64,000 bases of DNA from Xiphophorus maculatus (GCF_002775205.1 NC_036456.1:9761463-9825462), one strand, 5' to 3'. Numbered from the stretch's first letter, positions 1 through 12,405 are shown. Notes: generated by a model from the sequence alone, not told the origin. Made by a program: numbers and translations.

Positions 1-50
1 GTTGTCGAAAGTGCATTTTCAGAACAAAGTCCGGGGCTCACGGACGCCAT
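1..50 (-). CDS. Possible first coding exon of a minus-strand gene, cut by the window edge
   Basis: An ATG on the minus strand (bases 50-48) opens a frame reading MASVSPGLCSENALST to the edge without a stop. The context acgATGG has G at +4. About 150 bp upstream on that strand sit a CACGTG box and a CCAAT box, the arrangement expected of a CpG-containing housekeeping promoter. I do not recognise the protein. Only 16 codons are visible, so this could also be an untranslated or chance frame. Confidence 0.3.
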   Translation of the reverse strand, partial: MASVSPGLCSENALST

Positions 51-193
51 CGTGTTGTAAAACCATCTCATTCAAGCGTAAAGTCCCGAACTGGAGCAAA
101 AGTTAATTTCAGTACTTTATTTCTGGGGAATAAGAAAAAAAAAAAAAAAATGCTGTCGCCATGTTTGATTCAGCGCTGGCGACTGTGTACGGA

Positions 194-228
194 GTGTCAC
201 GTGACACAAGAGCGTACGTTCTGATTGG
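194..228. promoter_or_regulatory. CACGTG palindrome plus CCAAT box
   Basis: The 14-bp palindrome GTGTCACGTGACAC (194-207) contains the CACGTG E-box in the flanking context bound by USF/TFE-type bHLH-ZIP factors. ATTGG (224-228) is an inverted CCAAT box. The surroundings are richer in CpG than the neighbouring AT-rich DNA. It is placed to serve the candidate minus-strand gene starting at base 50 and could be bidirectional. The binding roles are inferred from motif identity. Confidence 0.4.
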
Positions 229-787
229 TGGATGTCACCGTTGCCCTTAACAACACACAAGCGTCGTCTTGGTAGCGGATTTGCAGACTGTTATGCCATT
301 AAAAAAAATGACGATATTCCAGCGCCCATTTACGGGTGTTAACCTGTTCAGTCTTTGTTTAATCCACATAAACCTCCATTATGTAAAATAGAAAGACTGG
401 TTTATATTAGTTATTTTCGTACCAACTAGCTTGAGAGAAGTTAGGTTAACTTTGCTAACTTGTCAAGTTGTATTTTAACCTGAAATGAGAGATTCGCGAC
501 ATTAACGCGGATTCCAACTCAGACAATTAAAAAGGTGTACGCCATAAACAGCTTATAAAATGTCAATATACAACACACGACCAAAAGTGAATATCCAGCT
601 TCTACTCGTTGATTTATTAGCTCAGATACCTTCAGGTTTTTTTTTTTTTTTTTGCTTTATTTTTAATCCACTTTGGCATTCGGCGCAAGCCTGGCAAAGT
701 TCCCCGGCTCGCAAACAGAAGCAGACGATCGGCGAAAACGCTACCAAAACATAAAGTCATGAAATTTCCGAACAAGCTCCGACTGAC

Positions 788-933
788 CTGTAAAGAAGAA
801 CGCTGCGGATGGAGTCGAAGTCCTCCAAATTATTTGAGAACAAATTTCCATCTATGAGGTTAAACATCCTCTGGGTTTCATGTTTTGAAACGATGTTCTC
901 AGTGAACAATAAGGAAAAGGCAAATGTAATTCC
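788..933 (-). CDS. Candidate internal coding exon, unidentified
   Basis: On the minus strand a 146-nt open stretch is bounded by an acceptor (tttatttacag) at its 5' side and a donor (CAG|gtcagt) at its 3' side. It encodes about 48 residues with a natural-looking composition, beginning GITFAFSLLFTENIVSK and continuing with HETQRMFNLIDGNLF. I do not recognise the family and found no convincing neighbouring exons. The putative promoter at 194-228 lies downstream of it on the same strand, which argues against both belonging to one simple gene. Confidence 0.28.
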
Positions 934-3860
934 CTGTAAATAAACCTGATCCAGTCACTTCTTTCCTTTAAAATAAGGACTTTTGACCATCAACGCCACG
1001 GCAACATTAAGCTTGAGCTGCCTGACGGATGGATCCTCCCTCCAGCTTCCTACGTCAATCACTTTCTTTCTTTTTTTCCTTTGGCTTTTTCAAACCTTGA
1101 GTGTTTCTCCAGCTGAATGTAACCCAGCTATCTGCTTGGCGTTTTGAGAAAACTCTGGGCTACGACAGAAAGCTTAAGACTGTAATCACAACACAACTTA
1201 ATATATGATGCATTAATCTCTTAACTCACATATTGTTTTCTTTGTTCATCCCAATGAGAAGAGTGGTGCTGTTTGGTTATTGACAGATCCTGACAGTGTC
1301 CTAGCTTTCCAATGACGTCAAACACATGGAGATGAAAACAGAAGGTGTTCTGTACTAAGTGTTACCATTTGTGTTTTAGAAGCATAATTAAAGAAAAATA
1401 GACCTGAGTTGCTTAAACAGAGACAAAAAAAAATCCTTTTCTGCGCCATTAAATGCAAAAATAATTACCAAATTTCTATCGATTGCACTTTTTAATTGTA
1501 TTTAATTAATTGAATCATTTTTAATTGAATGAAAATAGCTGTTGACCTGAAAGCAGAGCACCGTTCATTACCAAGAACAGTTCCGACTAACTGGAGCGAT
1601 TCCTACCGCTAACTGTTCAAAGGAATCAAATCGCGACTGAACGACACATCAACAACGAGTTCTTTTCTTTACACCGGTACCTGCAGCTTTTCTTTCAAGT
1701 GACCCGGTTTTAAGCCAGTTTTCCACCGTTTCGTCGCGGACCGCACTTTGAAAGCGACATTTTGTTAGAATTACTTGTTCATCCCATTTAACCATCAGCA
1801 CAACCACTCTGATCATACTTCCGCCCTCGCTGTTTCCAAGGAAACAGTGAACGGTCATCAAAAGTGAAGAGCCCATGAACTCAATCATCACTCTTCACCC
1901 GCTTCGCGCTCAAGCAGAAGTATCACCAACTCATCATCGTGGTTAGCGAGACCATACAAATTAGAATCACATTTCTCAAGTCAAGAACTATAGAAATGAT
2001 CCCTGAAAGTATAGTCTTAACTCCTCTCTGCTCCTCCCCACGCTTTAGTACTCACGTCCTGCCCTTCTCAGTGACGGTGCACACAACACGTTTAGCGCTC
2101 TACGTGCCATTAAAGTACAATATAGCAATATCAACTTCTAAATAGTTAAATATACATAATTGTAATTGTAATATTAAAATTTTTTACGTATCCTGCAGCA
2201 CGTTGTAATGAGCGTTTAATAATATATATTTCACATCTCAATTTCCAAACATTTTGTTACATATAACACACAACATTACTCAGAAATGACTGCTGTTTTA
2301 AAATTAAAACCCATACAAACATAAAAAAGACGTCTAAACTCTACTGTATTACCCACAATGCACTGTGGTTTTGTATTCAGGCTGCGTCGATGCCACGTGC
2401 TAACAGGGACACAATCGCCACATTTACGACCGAGGTATAAAAATAATGTTAAAATCATTCGCTTGGATGAAAAGCTACAGTGGCCACTGACAAACTGGCG
2501 AGCGGTAGAAAGATTGTACAATAAAACATAAATTTAAGACTGAAACTCACGAGTGCGTCGATTTTAGTTACCGACTAAAAATGATGACAAGAGAAATAGT
2601 TCCTACCAGCACAAGAGTGACAGATCAGATTTAAAATCATATTTTGAACTGTATTAATTGTCTAAAATGATATTCCGAATTTCCGAATTCAATCTATAAA
2701 TTGTGTCCTTTGCAATTTACTCCACAAAGAGGTACGTTTGCCAATTCTGGTTGGGAGCAGAAAACAATTTAACCTTTTTTGGGCTTACTCTTGCTAATTT
2801 GACGTCATACATCAGGCTTGAATAAAAGGAAACATGTATCTAGCCTTAGCCCGCCATAAAACGTACAGATTGTAAAATGCCTGTTCAGGTTTGGGTGTGT
2901 AGTCAATTTAATCTATCTCCAAATTCGAAAGTGATGTAAAACGCTGTATATAACAATTTAATAATTACTATTAATGATAATTTCAAACCTGAACAGGGTT
3001 AGCAATGCTAAAATGCTATAGCCGCTACGTCCAATTTAAAATTTCCTTTCAAGTTAGGTTTCCTGCTTTTAGCAGCTAGTTGAGCAATATTAACGTTTTA
3101 TAAAATAATTCATATAATTTAATTTAAATGTAAACGTATACTCACAAAATAATGTTTCCATGCAGATTCGCACTTTACAAGGAGGGCAGAACTGTACTGA
3201 GAAAAGTTACGTTCACGGACCTTCGAAATTTTGTGTGTCATTTTGGCAAGTTGTTCAACGGCTATTCTTTGGAAACGATTTAGCAAATTATATTGCTAAA
3301 TCGAGGCTGTAGTTAACTAAATACCAAAAATATTAATATAGCATCAATATGGAGAAATATTTCTGCCATAATCCAAGACCACGCATTTTCAGTCTGAAAG
3401 CAGGATTTCATGTGTGCTCTTGGTTTATGGCAGAAAAATTCCTCCATACAGCAACATTTAATTAATAGACAGAGCTAGAGTTTTACAATGTCAAACATCA
3501 ATCAGCCTGTCTTAAAAATATAACTATGCATGAAAATTATTCAATTAAATTTTAATAGTTAATTATCATTTTCAACAACTCTGTGAATAAGTTTCGCCAA
3601 TTAAAGTTAAACACTGGTTTGACTGAAACAAATATTGCATTTAATTTTACCCCACTGATTTTATTTTATATTATTTTATTGTTATTTTATTTTATTTTAG
3701 CACTCATTGCCCCCTTCTGGTGAATCAGCGCAAATGAAACGTTCCTGTTCAAAGGGACACAACTATATTTGTATTTCTTTCTAACTTCACTACTTTGTAC
3801 ATAAAAAACACAGGTCATATAAGTTAATAAAGTAATTGGTACTTTATTCTTATTTTATCG
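934..3860. other. AT-rich intergenic DNA
   Basis: No supported gene. Short open frames here (for example minus 1649-1891 and 2276-2521) lack splice signals, recognisable domains or paralogs in the window. One hairpin repeat is listed separately. Confidence 0.6.
3348..3448. repeat. Imperfect hairpin inverted repeat
   Basis: The arm at 3348-3383 (starting TATGGAGAAATATTTCTGCC) is the approximate reverse complement of 3412-3448, with only a few mismatches and a loop of about 28 bp. It resembles a small foldback/MITE relic. The family is unknown. Confidence 0.6.
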
Positions 3861-3883
3861 ACACTCTTCGTTTCTGTTTACTG

Positions 3884-3927
3884 TGACGTCACTCACCGGA
3901 AATCTCATGTGCTCGTAACCAGGAAGT
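3884..3927 (+). promoter_or_regulatory. CRE and ETS sites of the trmt10b promoter
   Basis: A perfect CRE TGACGTCA (3884-3891) is followed by ACCGGAAAT (3895-3903) and CAGGAAGT (3920-3927), both ETS-type cores. This TATA-less cluster lies about 300 bp before the first coding exon of trmt10b, as expected of a housekeeping promoter. Transcription probably starts at about 3930-4000, which is inferred. Confidence 0.6.
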
Positions 3928-4231
3928 AAGTCCCCTGAAAACAGGCATGGTGTCCCATGCAGTTCTAGTCTTTGCTTTCGCTGCTAACATTTGTTGTTGT
4001 GTCAACGTGTTACAGTTTGGGGTTTGACATAAGTGCAAAATATTAACAATAGCAACGATCTCTTGTAATAAACTCCCGTTATGTGTGACGATAACAACAC
4101 AAGTCAGACTTTCACTGCAAACTCAGACACTCGTCTTGATCATCTACTCCAACCCCAACGTGATATTTGCTGGGAAACAACAGATGTTTGGAGATTTCCC
4201 GATAAAAATAAGGTATTCTTTTCTGCCAGAG

Positions 4232-7200
4232 ATGTCTCTGGGGCTGGGTGAGAAGCAACATGTTTCGTCAGAAACGTGTGAGACGGATCCGGATGGGGTT
4301 TCGGAGCTCATGGATCTGCTGCGCATGGATCTGGATCCTGATGGAGAGCAAAGAAAAGCTGAGGGAGGCGAAGCACCGTGTTCTGTAAGTAGCACAGATG
4401 AAGAGCATCGTTTAAAAATCCGCAAGTTGACATTTAGGTGAGGTTGTCTTTAAAATTCAGTCAGTTCTTCTTTGATTAGTTTATTGAAAGCTAGATTTTT
4501 TTTTATTTGGTTAGAGCCCAATTTCTGTTAATTACTGTGTCTTAAAAATTGAATATCTCCGTAGAGTGCCATGTAAAAACTCTTGACGTCTTTAATGTCT
4601 TTGGGATTTTATGAGATAAACTGACACAAAACAGCCAATGATTGTGAAGTGAAGTGTTTCTGGCTTATTTTTATGTTGTTTTTTTCTATTTTATGAGCAG
4701 AAGAACGTACTGCGGAAGCAGCGACATTGGGAGAGGCAGCTGGCTGCGAAGAAGAGCAAACGCAAAGAAGAGAAACAGAAGAGGAGGTTGAACCGCGCGC
4801 AGGCATCAGGTGAAGACCGAGGAGAATCGACAAACGCTGAGGATCATAACCCGATTCGTCGACTTCTTATGATCCTTTGTTCTGTTCATAAAGGTGGTGA
4901 CAAGGAAGCAGCGCAGTTCACCAAGCGAGTCATGAAGGCGATCACCAACGAGCGTCTAGCAGAGGCTCGCTCCACCGGTCAGAAACTTTGCGTGGACCTC
5001 AGCATGACAGACTGCATGTCTGACAAGGTGATGATCTTCTGTCCGGAGTCAAATCCTGCAGAAGCAGAGTCGATTGCATTAACTGTTGTGAAAAAGTTTA
5101 CTTTTAGGAGTATAAATATTAAATGATTGATAATTAGATCTGTTACTCAGTACTTGAGTAGACTTTTTACCAAATACTATTTTACTCTTACTTTAGTCAT
5201 TTCTTTCTAACGTTTTACTTTTACTTGAGTGAAAGTACGTTGAAGTAGCGCTACTCTTACCTGTGCTTTGCCGTCCTCCGTGTCGAAGTGAACGACAGAA
5301 AGAAAAACGGACTTCCTTCTCGCTCAGGAGATAAGCCGGCTGGCGGGCCAGTTGAGGCGGCTGTACGGGTCCAACAAGAAGGCGACTCGGCCGTTTCATC
5401 TGTTCCTGACGGAGCTGAGAGAGGACAGCCGACTCTACCGGGAGTGTGTTCGAATGAACGACGGCTTCCTCGGCTACGCGGTGATTCGATCGGTCTCCGA
5501 TTATCCTCTTATCAAAAAGAGTCGGAAAAGTCGCCTCGATCTCACTCACTTTTTCTTATGTCTGTTTAATGTAGATGGAAATAACAGAGGAAAGCTGTTT
5601 GGACCTGTTCCCTTCAGAATCTGTCGTTTATCTCACCCCAGATGCCCAAGAAGGTCTGGTCATTTTTATTTGTTTCTTTAATTCAATTAAAAAAGTGAAA
5701 CTCATATATTACGTATATTCATTACATGCGGATAACATAAGAGTTCAATTGTCAAATGTCTATTGATTTAGCTAATTAGGACTTATCCCAGTTGTTTGTG
5801 CTATGTTCTCTACCACTTTTTTCTTCCACTTAACTTTCCATTAGTGTGCTTGACACACCCAGCTTCTTCCACTGACTCTTGGGTCTCACCCTCCTTGTGA
5901 ATTATGTCATATAGCTATGTAGATCATAACATGGTCATCATAACACACCATCGTTGCAAAGATAAAAAATGATCAGTCTTTACATTAGCTGTAAACTATA
6001 ATCATCAAAATGAAGACAATTGAACAGATTATACCCCTCTATGAAAGAATAATGAATCTATATAAAATGTGAGCTCCATATTTGAATTGAATTACTAAAA
6101 TAAATTAACTTTTCAATTATATTCAAAACTGTGATTGCACCAGTATTGCTATTCTTCCATGTAAACATTACTAACTTTTTTTGAAGTTCAAGTCCTTGGA
6201 CTTGTAGATTTTGTAAAGCATATTTTGCCCACTAGAGGGAGCAATTAGCCTGATTGTTTCTCGCCTTTTGAAGACCTAAAGGGTCACAATTAAATATATA
6301 AACACGTTGTTAAATAGCTATTTAGACACATGTGATATTTTAGATACAATTGGAAATGAATCTAATAAATCAAAAATCAATCCTAATTACTTAAATGTTT
6401 CCATTATTTATTACATTTTCAAATGACTAAATGGGAAAATGACTATTTAAAATTTTTGTTTGTTGCATTCTTAAAGAAAATACGATCATTTAAGTATTTA
6501 TTCGTCATTTTATCATCAAAATTTCTTGTGTTTCAATACAAGATTGATTAACTTAATGTCACACTCCATATGGCTGGGATTCGAACCCAGAACCTTCTCG
6601 CTGCAACGCAACAGCGTATATTTCTAGCAATTTTATTTAAACTGTCTCACATACAAATGCTAAGTAAAAATAAATAAAATGTCAGTGTAATGATAGCGAC
6701 ATTAAATGTTGGAAGAAATACTGCTAATGCCCACGATGTTTTGTCATTGATCACAGCTTTGCAGACTGTGGACGCTGACAAAGTGTACGTCCTCGGTGGT
6801 CTGGTGGACGAAAGCATCCAGAAGGTAAAATCAGCAGATTTAAAAATAGAAACCAGCTCAGAGTTTGATGCTTTCATGAGCCCAGCGCCTTCACCGTTCG
6901 CTCTGTCTGACAAATAAATAAATAACCGAGTTAGTTGTCTGCTTCGTGGGCTCTCTGCTGCAGAAGCTGAGCCTTTCCAGAGCCGCGGAGCTGAGCGTCC
7001 GCACCGCCAGGCTCCCTGTGGACGAGTACATGGCGAAGAAAAACAACGCAAAGAACTTCCACTCCAAGATCCTCGCCGTTAATCAAGGCAAGCCGCAGCG
7101 TCCGTCTGTGAGAGATTTTTTAAAATTTTGCTTTTAAAACTCCTTTCTTTATTTTGAAAATTGTCTCCTTTGTCCACAGTGTTCGACATCTTGTTAATGT

Positions 7201-7310
7201 TCTCGGAGACCGGCAGCTGGACGCAGGCGCTGCAGACGTGGTTTCCTGCAGGAAAGGGTTACGTCATCTCACCGGAAAACTCAACATGTTTTCCTGTTCA
7301 GGAGCAATGA
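4232..7310 (+). CDS. trmt10b: trmt10b: tRNA (position 9) N1-purine methyltransferase
   Basis: TRMT10 family enzymes (SPOUT fold) use S-adenosylmethionine to methylate N1 of the purine at tRNA position 9. Coding exons: 4232-4384, 4701-5027, 5328-5480, 5575-5653, 6757-6824, 6964-7087 and 7180-7310. All phases join, giving 344 residues (human TRMT10B is about 316). Family hallmarks in order: QRHWERQLAAKKSKRK (basic N-terminal segment), LCVDLSMTDCMSDK, RLAGQLRRLYGSNKKA, ECVRMNDGF, VVYLTPDAQE, VYVLGGLVDESIQK, TARLPVDEYM and the C-terminal AGKGYVIS. The start at 4232 (MSLGLGEKQH) is preferred because it gives a TRMT10B-like acidic N-terminus; upstream in-frame ATGs at 4085 and 4181 exist. The junction after exon 6 uses a GC donor. 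The B paralog is favoured over TRMT10A/C by the similarity of exons 2-5 to TRMT10B as I remember it. Confidence 0.9.
6571..6616. repeat. Remnant of an L2/SINE-type tail in trmt10b intron 4
   Basis: The stretch GCTGGGATTCGAACCCAGAA followed by ccttctcgctgcaacgcaac matches the terminal part of the longer repeat at 61565-61945. The tRNA-like GATTCGAACCC is part of that repeat and does not mark a tRNA gene. Confidence 0.6.
7088..7179 (+). other. GC-AG intron of trmt10b
   Basis: Joining ...AATCAAG to TGTTCGACATC gives the conserved family sequence NQVFDIL and an open frame to the stop at 7308-7310. The donor is therefore CAAG|gcaagc, a GC donor with otherwise strong consensus, paired with the acceptor tgtccacag. 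The nearest GT donor (after 7108) would put the next exon out of frame and hit a stop within six codons. Confidence 0.8.
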
Positions 7311-9300
7311 ACGAATTAATGCGTTATTAGGGTTTTTTTATGGACAATAAGCTGCAAAGACTCCTAATATTGCCTGGTACACTATGGTGTATTTATGTTT
7401 TATGCTACGTGGCAAAAAACGATTAAATCTGAAGCTTTGGAGACAAAACATGCAGAAAATCTGATTACAAACATAAAGTTGTTTGTTGTCGTACTAAAGT
7501 GTTCAGTCAATATTACAAGTAGGAAAAAAGATCAATTGAAGCACTTTATTTTGTTCACATGCTTTTAAAAATGATTCATTTATCCACCCATCTTCTATTC
7601 CGCTTTATCCGCTTTAGCCGTGGGATTATTTATTACTACTGCCAAAATTTACAATGACCTCTTTGTGCCCTGCGAAATGTTTCTGTTGGCATTGCCTCTC
7701 CCTGCACTTTGATTGTTTTTCTTGGAAAAATGTCAAATGAATTCTCAGTGTTATTCTGAGAGAGAGAGAGAAAAAAAAGAGTCTGATGGAAATGAGTCAA
7801 ATGCCCAAACATGCTACCACAAAAAAAACAAAACAAAAAAAACAACATTTCATGCTTTGTTTTCTGCCTGTGAAAAGATAAACCGTGGAAAATGAGCGTG
7901 TGGGACAAGTGGGGGAAAGAAAATGTCAGAAACAATCCATGACGCCTTACCTGCAAGACAAGCTCAGGTCAGCTGAGAAACACGAATGCATCTCTGAGCA
8001 GCAGAGAAACTTCCTCAAATTCAGTTTTGTTTGTCTAAATGTCGGCTTAGAGCTTAAAGCGTCTCAAGTTTTTCTCTCCCAAGTGATGGTGAAGAAAAAG
8101 CAGGAGACCCTGAAAGCATCTTTTACAGATTTTATAATAGAAAAGAGACAATCAGGAATAACACAGTTTTGTTTCTGGTACAGAAGGTAAGAACATAAGC
8201 ATACTTGCTAATTTATTTATTTATTTTTGACTTTCTTTGAATGAAAAAATAGTTACATTTTCAGTTTATTTGAAGCTTTCTGGGCGATTGGCAGGGGAGT
8301 CAGTTACATCCAGTATGAGTTTGATGCGTTAAATTCACATCATTTGTCAAAAATAAAACTGCTTTGAAGCAGAAACAAGTCTTGCTACTTTCCACTGACA
8401 TTGTTTACATGAGCAACGCCAAATTCTCAGCACCGCCTTTTTCTCTTTCTCTTTCTTTATCTGCTGTTCTGTCGCAACGAGCGTATTCCTAGGAACACGA
8501 CCGGTTCCAGAAAGTCCCCACCGTCTGTCCACTTGTTACCGGAGCATAGTGGGAGGGACGCGGGTCATGAAATATGTCATAAAATGCAAAGCCGCCAAGC
8601 AATAAATTATGTTTTTTAGCAACCTTTCTGATTATGGTCCAAGAGTGGGAGAGTTACGAGATAAAATAACTGTGGCTGAGTTTCACTCAGTCAGAAAGAA
8701 AATACTTTTCCGCTGACATTCAGTTTCTAAGTCAGAGGTTTTTCATTATCTTTTATTATAAAAATCCAACATGGCTGCCTCAAGCTAAGATGTGCGATTG
8801 TTGCACAGATTTTCTTAAATTGATTTTAAAAAACTCAAAAGTCTCACGTAAAGTAAACATGTTTAAGGGGCTCCTTAAACTAATTTGAGGATCTGAAACA
8901 CAAGTTTGTGTATTATTGTTTATTAGCTTATTACTATAGAGCTACTGTAATTTTCAGTCATGATATGAAGGAAGTATATGTCTAAGAAAGACAAAAATAT
9001 TTCCCTGCGATAATAATGAAAACCCCCTACACCCAGGCTGTGTTCGAGCAAGTAAACGTTGAGTTAAAGTTCAAAGCATTCAAATGTGAGACCTTCAGCT
9101 CAGATTTGGATAAAAATGATTCTTAAATGTTCAGTGATGTTATGGTTTTATCATCCAGTTCAATCAAGCCTATGAAACCCAACCTGAGCGCTAGAGCCGA
9201 TGACTGGAGCTCGAGAAATACGCCTAATAAACCTCCTGCTCCACGTTTTAACGATGTGCTAAACGGCGACATGATTTACAAAGAACGGCGCAACACTTAA
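7311..9300. other. Intergenic DNA, trmt10b to first chemokine
   Basis: No supported gene. It holds the trmt10b 3' flank, a short fragment at about 7577-7620 resembling the 5' part of the L2-type repeat (ccacccatcttctattccgc), and simple GA/A-rich tracts near 7755-7850. Confidence 0.55.
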
Positions 9301-9602
9301 TACAGGAAGCAACACTTTATTAAAGCCTCACATCAAAAAAATCAATTCACAGCACAATTTCTCTCACCTAAGCTGCACTGATTTATTGCTACTGGGTGAG
9401 AGTCTCATGTTACAAAGCTACATATTTGCTACATACGGCGTTTGTGTACAAAACGTTATTTAAAAAAGTGGAATACGGAAACATCTTAAGAGTTAAAATT
9501 ATATGTAAAACAGTGGAGATAAGAAAACGATGTAATGAAACAGGAATGTAGTATCATGGCTCAGGTATCAGATGAATCGCTTTGAGGTGTGCAGAATAAT
9601 CC

Positions 9603-12308
9603 TCATGCCGTCTTCTTGGGAGCGGCTTTCTGCTTCTGGGTCTGTCTCTCCAGGACAAACTGGACCAGCTTCTTCACCCAGGCGGACTGAGGGTTGAGAC
9701 ACACCTTCTCCCCGCTCACCAGTCCGGCTCTGACCAACAGAATAAGAGCAGAGTTATTCTAAGGTCAAATTCATGAATGAGGCAAATCTAAAAAAACAAA
9801 ACAACAAAAAAACTCCTAATGAGTGGAGTGGCTGGAAAACACCTACGTGTGGAGAGATTTACATCCACCTTATCTGCTCCACCATGCATCCAGTAGCTCT
9901 CAGTAAGCATTTGATCCATGCTGATTGTTTTATCTGATGATAACTAACATCTCCAGGACTGTGTGGATTTTACGAGTGACTCAGCAGATGTCTCACATTT
10001 ACGGTGTTTTCATAAAACATGAATTCCTTTCAACTGTTTGTGCATATCTTTATCAGGGGAGCCAATTGGCATTAAGCTTTACCGTCAAATAATCATGTTA
10101 ATGTCTCTTAATGTTGACCAAAAATACCATTTGAGTGGCATATTTACAGGCAAATAGTTAATAGACATGCAAACATAAGTAGAATGATCTTTTTGAGATC
10201 AATGGCTCTACTTTGTATTTTACTATGTTGTTTTTATTTTTTAATTTTGAACCAGTATGGAAGCTGAGAACAGCAATACTCTTATATTGTTCTTATCATG
10301 ATAATAATAATAATAATAATAATAATAATTAATTAATAATATGCCTTCACTTGGTAGAATCTGCCTGAATCAGATTTTTAAAAAAAGAAACATAACTGTG
10401 TTTTAAATAGAATATGTGCCTAACTGTATTTAAAACAAATCAAGTTGGATTTGTTTGTTTGCATATAAAGACAAAGACTCTTTATATGCAAATCTAAACT
10501 TATATAATGTTCGTAAGATGAATTTAAAAATGATTTGTAACAACGATCTAGTTTAAATTAAATCTATCTGAGCTGCAGCACTGACACGTAAAACCAAGCA
10601 TTTTTTTTAAATTCCCAATTCACTCACATGACTTCTGTTTCGGCGCAGTTGGGCCCCTCGGGGACCAGCTTGATGCTCTTCAGGTTCTCTGCAGGGATGA
10701 TCCTGGACTCGACCTGCAGGCACCTGCAGTGCGGGTTGAGGTCCCTGTTTATGGGCGGCATTCCTGTCAGAAAACAGAAAACAGAGTTTTGGTAAAACAC
10801 GCAGGCCTGCTGAGTCTTATTTTCATTCGTGTTCAACTAACTACGGGTCCTGGGAGAGGTCATAAATCTCAACATCTTGTGATACCTTGCAGAACTAAAT
10901 AAAAAAAAAAAAATTGGCTAAAGAATAATTGATACCTCTGAATTTTTTCCCCCACATTTTGACATGTTATAAATACAAACTGTCAGGTGTTTTATTATTT
11001 ATGTTACTCCTAAAATAAAAGAGTAACACAAAAGCTGAAATAATGAAATGATGCATGGTTTGGATTTTTTTTTTTTTACATAAATAATAGAAAACATGAT
11101 GTATTCAGTTCCTTGAGCTTACAGTTACAGTCTCTCTACCAGCTTTTCACATCTACAGACATTTTTGCCTTTTTGTTGCAAAGTATCTCAGGCTCAGTCA
11201 GATTGGATGGAAAGTGACAATTTTCAAGACTCGCTACAGCTTCTGCTTTGGATTTGCTTCTGTACTTTGACTGGGCCATTTTCATATATGAATACCCTTT
11301 GATCTAGACCAGAACATCTTCCTCTACATGTTTTCTTTTTTCCACAAATGGAGCTCTCCTTACTCCTCTTCCACAAACACCTAATCTACAGAGATGTTTC
11401 TGGTTGTAAAATGACAAAATGTGGAGATTTAGACGCTGAGAGTTTGTTTTTCCTTCTGCTGCACATCTAGCAGGACCTAAATAAACTCCCAATTCATAAA
11501 TCAAATCTTGACAACTCCCGCTTTTACCAGCATGTTTCATCACACCCAGCTGCTTGTGAAATTAAACCGCCCTGCTTCCTCTTTTGGTCCTTCCGCTGCC
11601 TTCCTGATGTTTTATAACTCGGACATTAAAATGTACAATGCAAGAAACACAGTTCCACGTTCCCCATAAACGCAGGCGAGTTTTCCTCAGCAGTTTCACA
11701 CACACACTCATGACGGGATGTGACTCAGAAGCACAAAGGTCATGTTTGCACGAAGGTGATCTGAAGGTTGGAATGGAGTTTTATTTGAAATTGTCTTTTT
11801 AATCGCAAAGACTTTATGTGAATTTTTTTTGTGCATAATTATTTTAAGCGCATAAAATTCTTAATTTAGTGTTTTTAAACTCATTTGTGCAGAATATACA
11901 TTTCACAACCCAACAAACTAGAACTAAAATCGTCCTCTGCCACCTTCACTTAAAGAAAAAGGTTACATATGGACAATGATTTTAAACCATTAATAATGGC
12001 ATAAGTCATTTTTTGCCAACAAAAAAAGTTAAAAGGTGACATAAGGTTTCCGATTCCTTGTTAAACTCCCAAATATTTATAGCAAAAGCGTCAGAGTGTT
12101 TCCATCTTGGATCCTAAAAAGCACAATATTTATGGAGGTAAATACCTCTTCTAGTAGACGTTCATCTTACAATAACAAAACACGTCCAGCTGCTCGCTTC
12201 CCCCTGAAAAATCGTCCCGTTTCTGGACGTTACGTCAGCGTTTCCGCGTCTCTTACCGTCAGCGAGCACCAGCAGGGCCGCCAGCACAATCATGATGCAG
12301 AGCTTCAT
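9603..12308 (-). CDS. CXC chemokine 1 (CXCL8-like, non-ELR)
   Basis: A secreted small chemokine expected to attract leukocytes through a CXCR-type receptor. Three coding exons on the minus strand: 12257-12308, 10628-10763 and 9603-9729. Phases join to give 104 residues. Residues 1-18 form a signal peptide (MKLCIMIVLAALLVLADG). The CXC motif is HCRC, with no ELR before it. The third and fourth cysteines lie in PEGPNCAETEV and SGEKVCLNP, followed by the C-terminal helix SAWVKKLVQFVLE and a Lys-rich tail QKQKAAPKKTA. GEKVCLxPxxxWVKK is typical of the CXCL8-like branch. It differs from the four other chemokines here in using three coding exons and having no Thr-rich tail. A minus-strand AATAAA at 9322-9317 probably ends the 3' UTR. 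The exact fish ortholog name is not claimed. Confidence 0.88.
10300..10341. repeat. (AAT)n microsatellite
   Basis: About 10 uninterrupted ATA/AAT units in intron 2 of the first chemokine gene (between exons 10628-10763 and 9603-9729). Confidence 0.85.
10880..11480. mobile_element. Degraded Tc1/mariner copy in chemokine 1 intron
   Basis: The segment carries recognisable pieces of a common teleost Tc1-like element, read antisense to its transposase: ctctctaccagcttttcaca, ctcaggctcagtcagattgg and tttgactgggccattt. It is too diverged to encode a product. Its limits are approximate because the terminal repeats are not clear. Confidence 0.65.
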
Positions 12309-12397
12309 CTTGTTCCACCAGCTGCTTGTTGAGATCTTTGCCAAAGAACAGAACCAAGGAAAACACTTGTCTACTGAAACCCTGCCTTGGTACTCAA

Positions 12398-12405
12398 TAT
12401 TTATA
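12398..12405 (-). promoter_or_regulatory. TATA box of chemokine 1
   Basis: TATAAATA on the minus strand lies about 90 bp upstream of the start codon at 12308, a normal distance for a chemokine gene with a short 5' UTR. Confidence 0.6.

Noticed and set aside
4144-4425. Minus-strand frame opposite trmt10b exon 1
   Set aside because: It is the antisense shadow of a real coding exon.
6571-6616. tRNA-like TTCGAA box (gattcgaaccc)
   Set aside because: It matches the end of the L2-type repeat also present at 61887; no A box or cloverleaf surrounds it.
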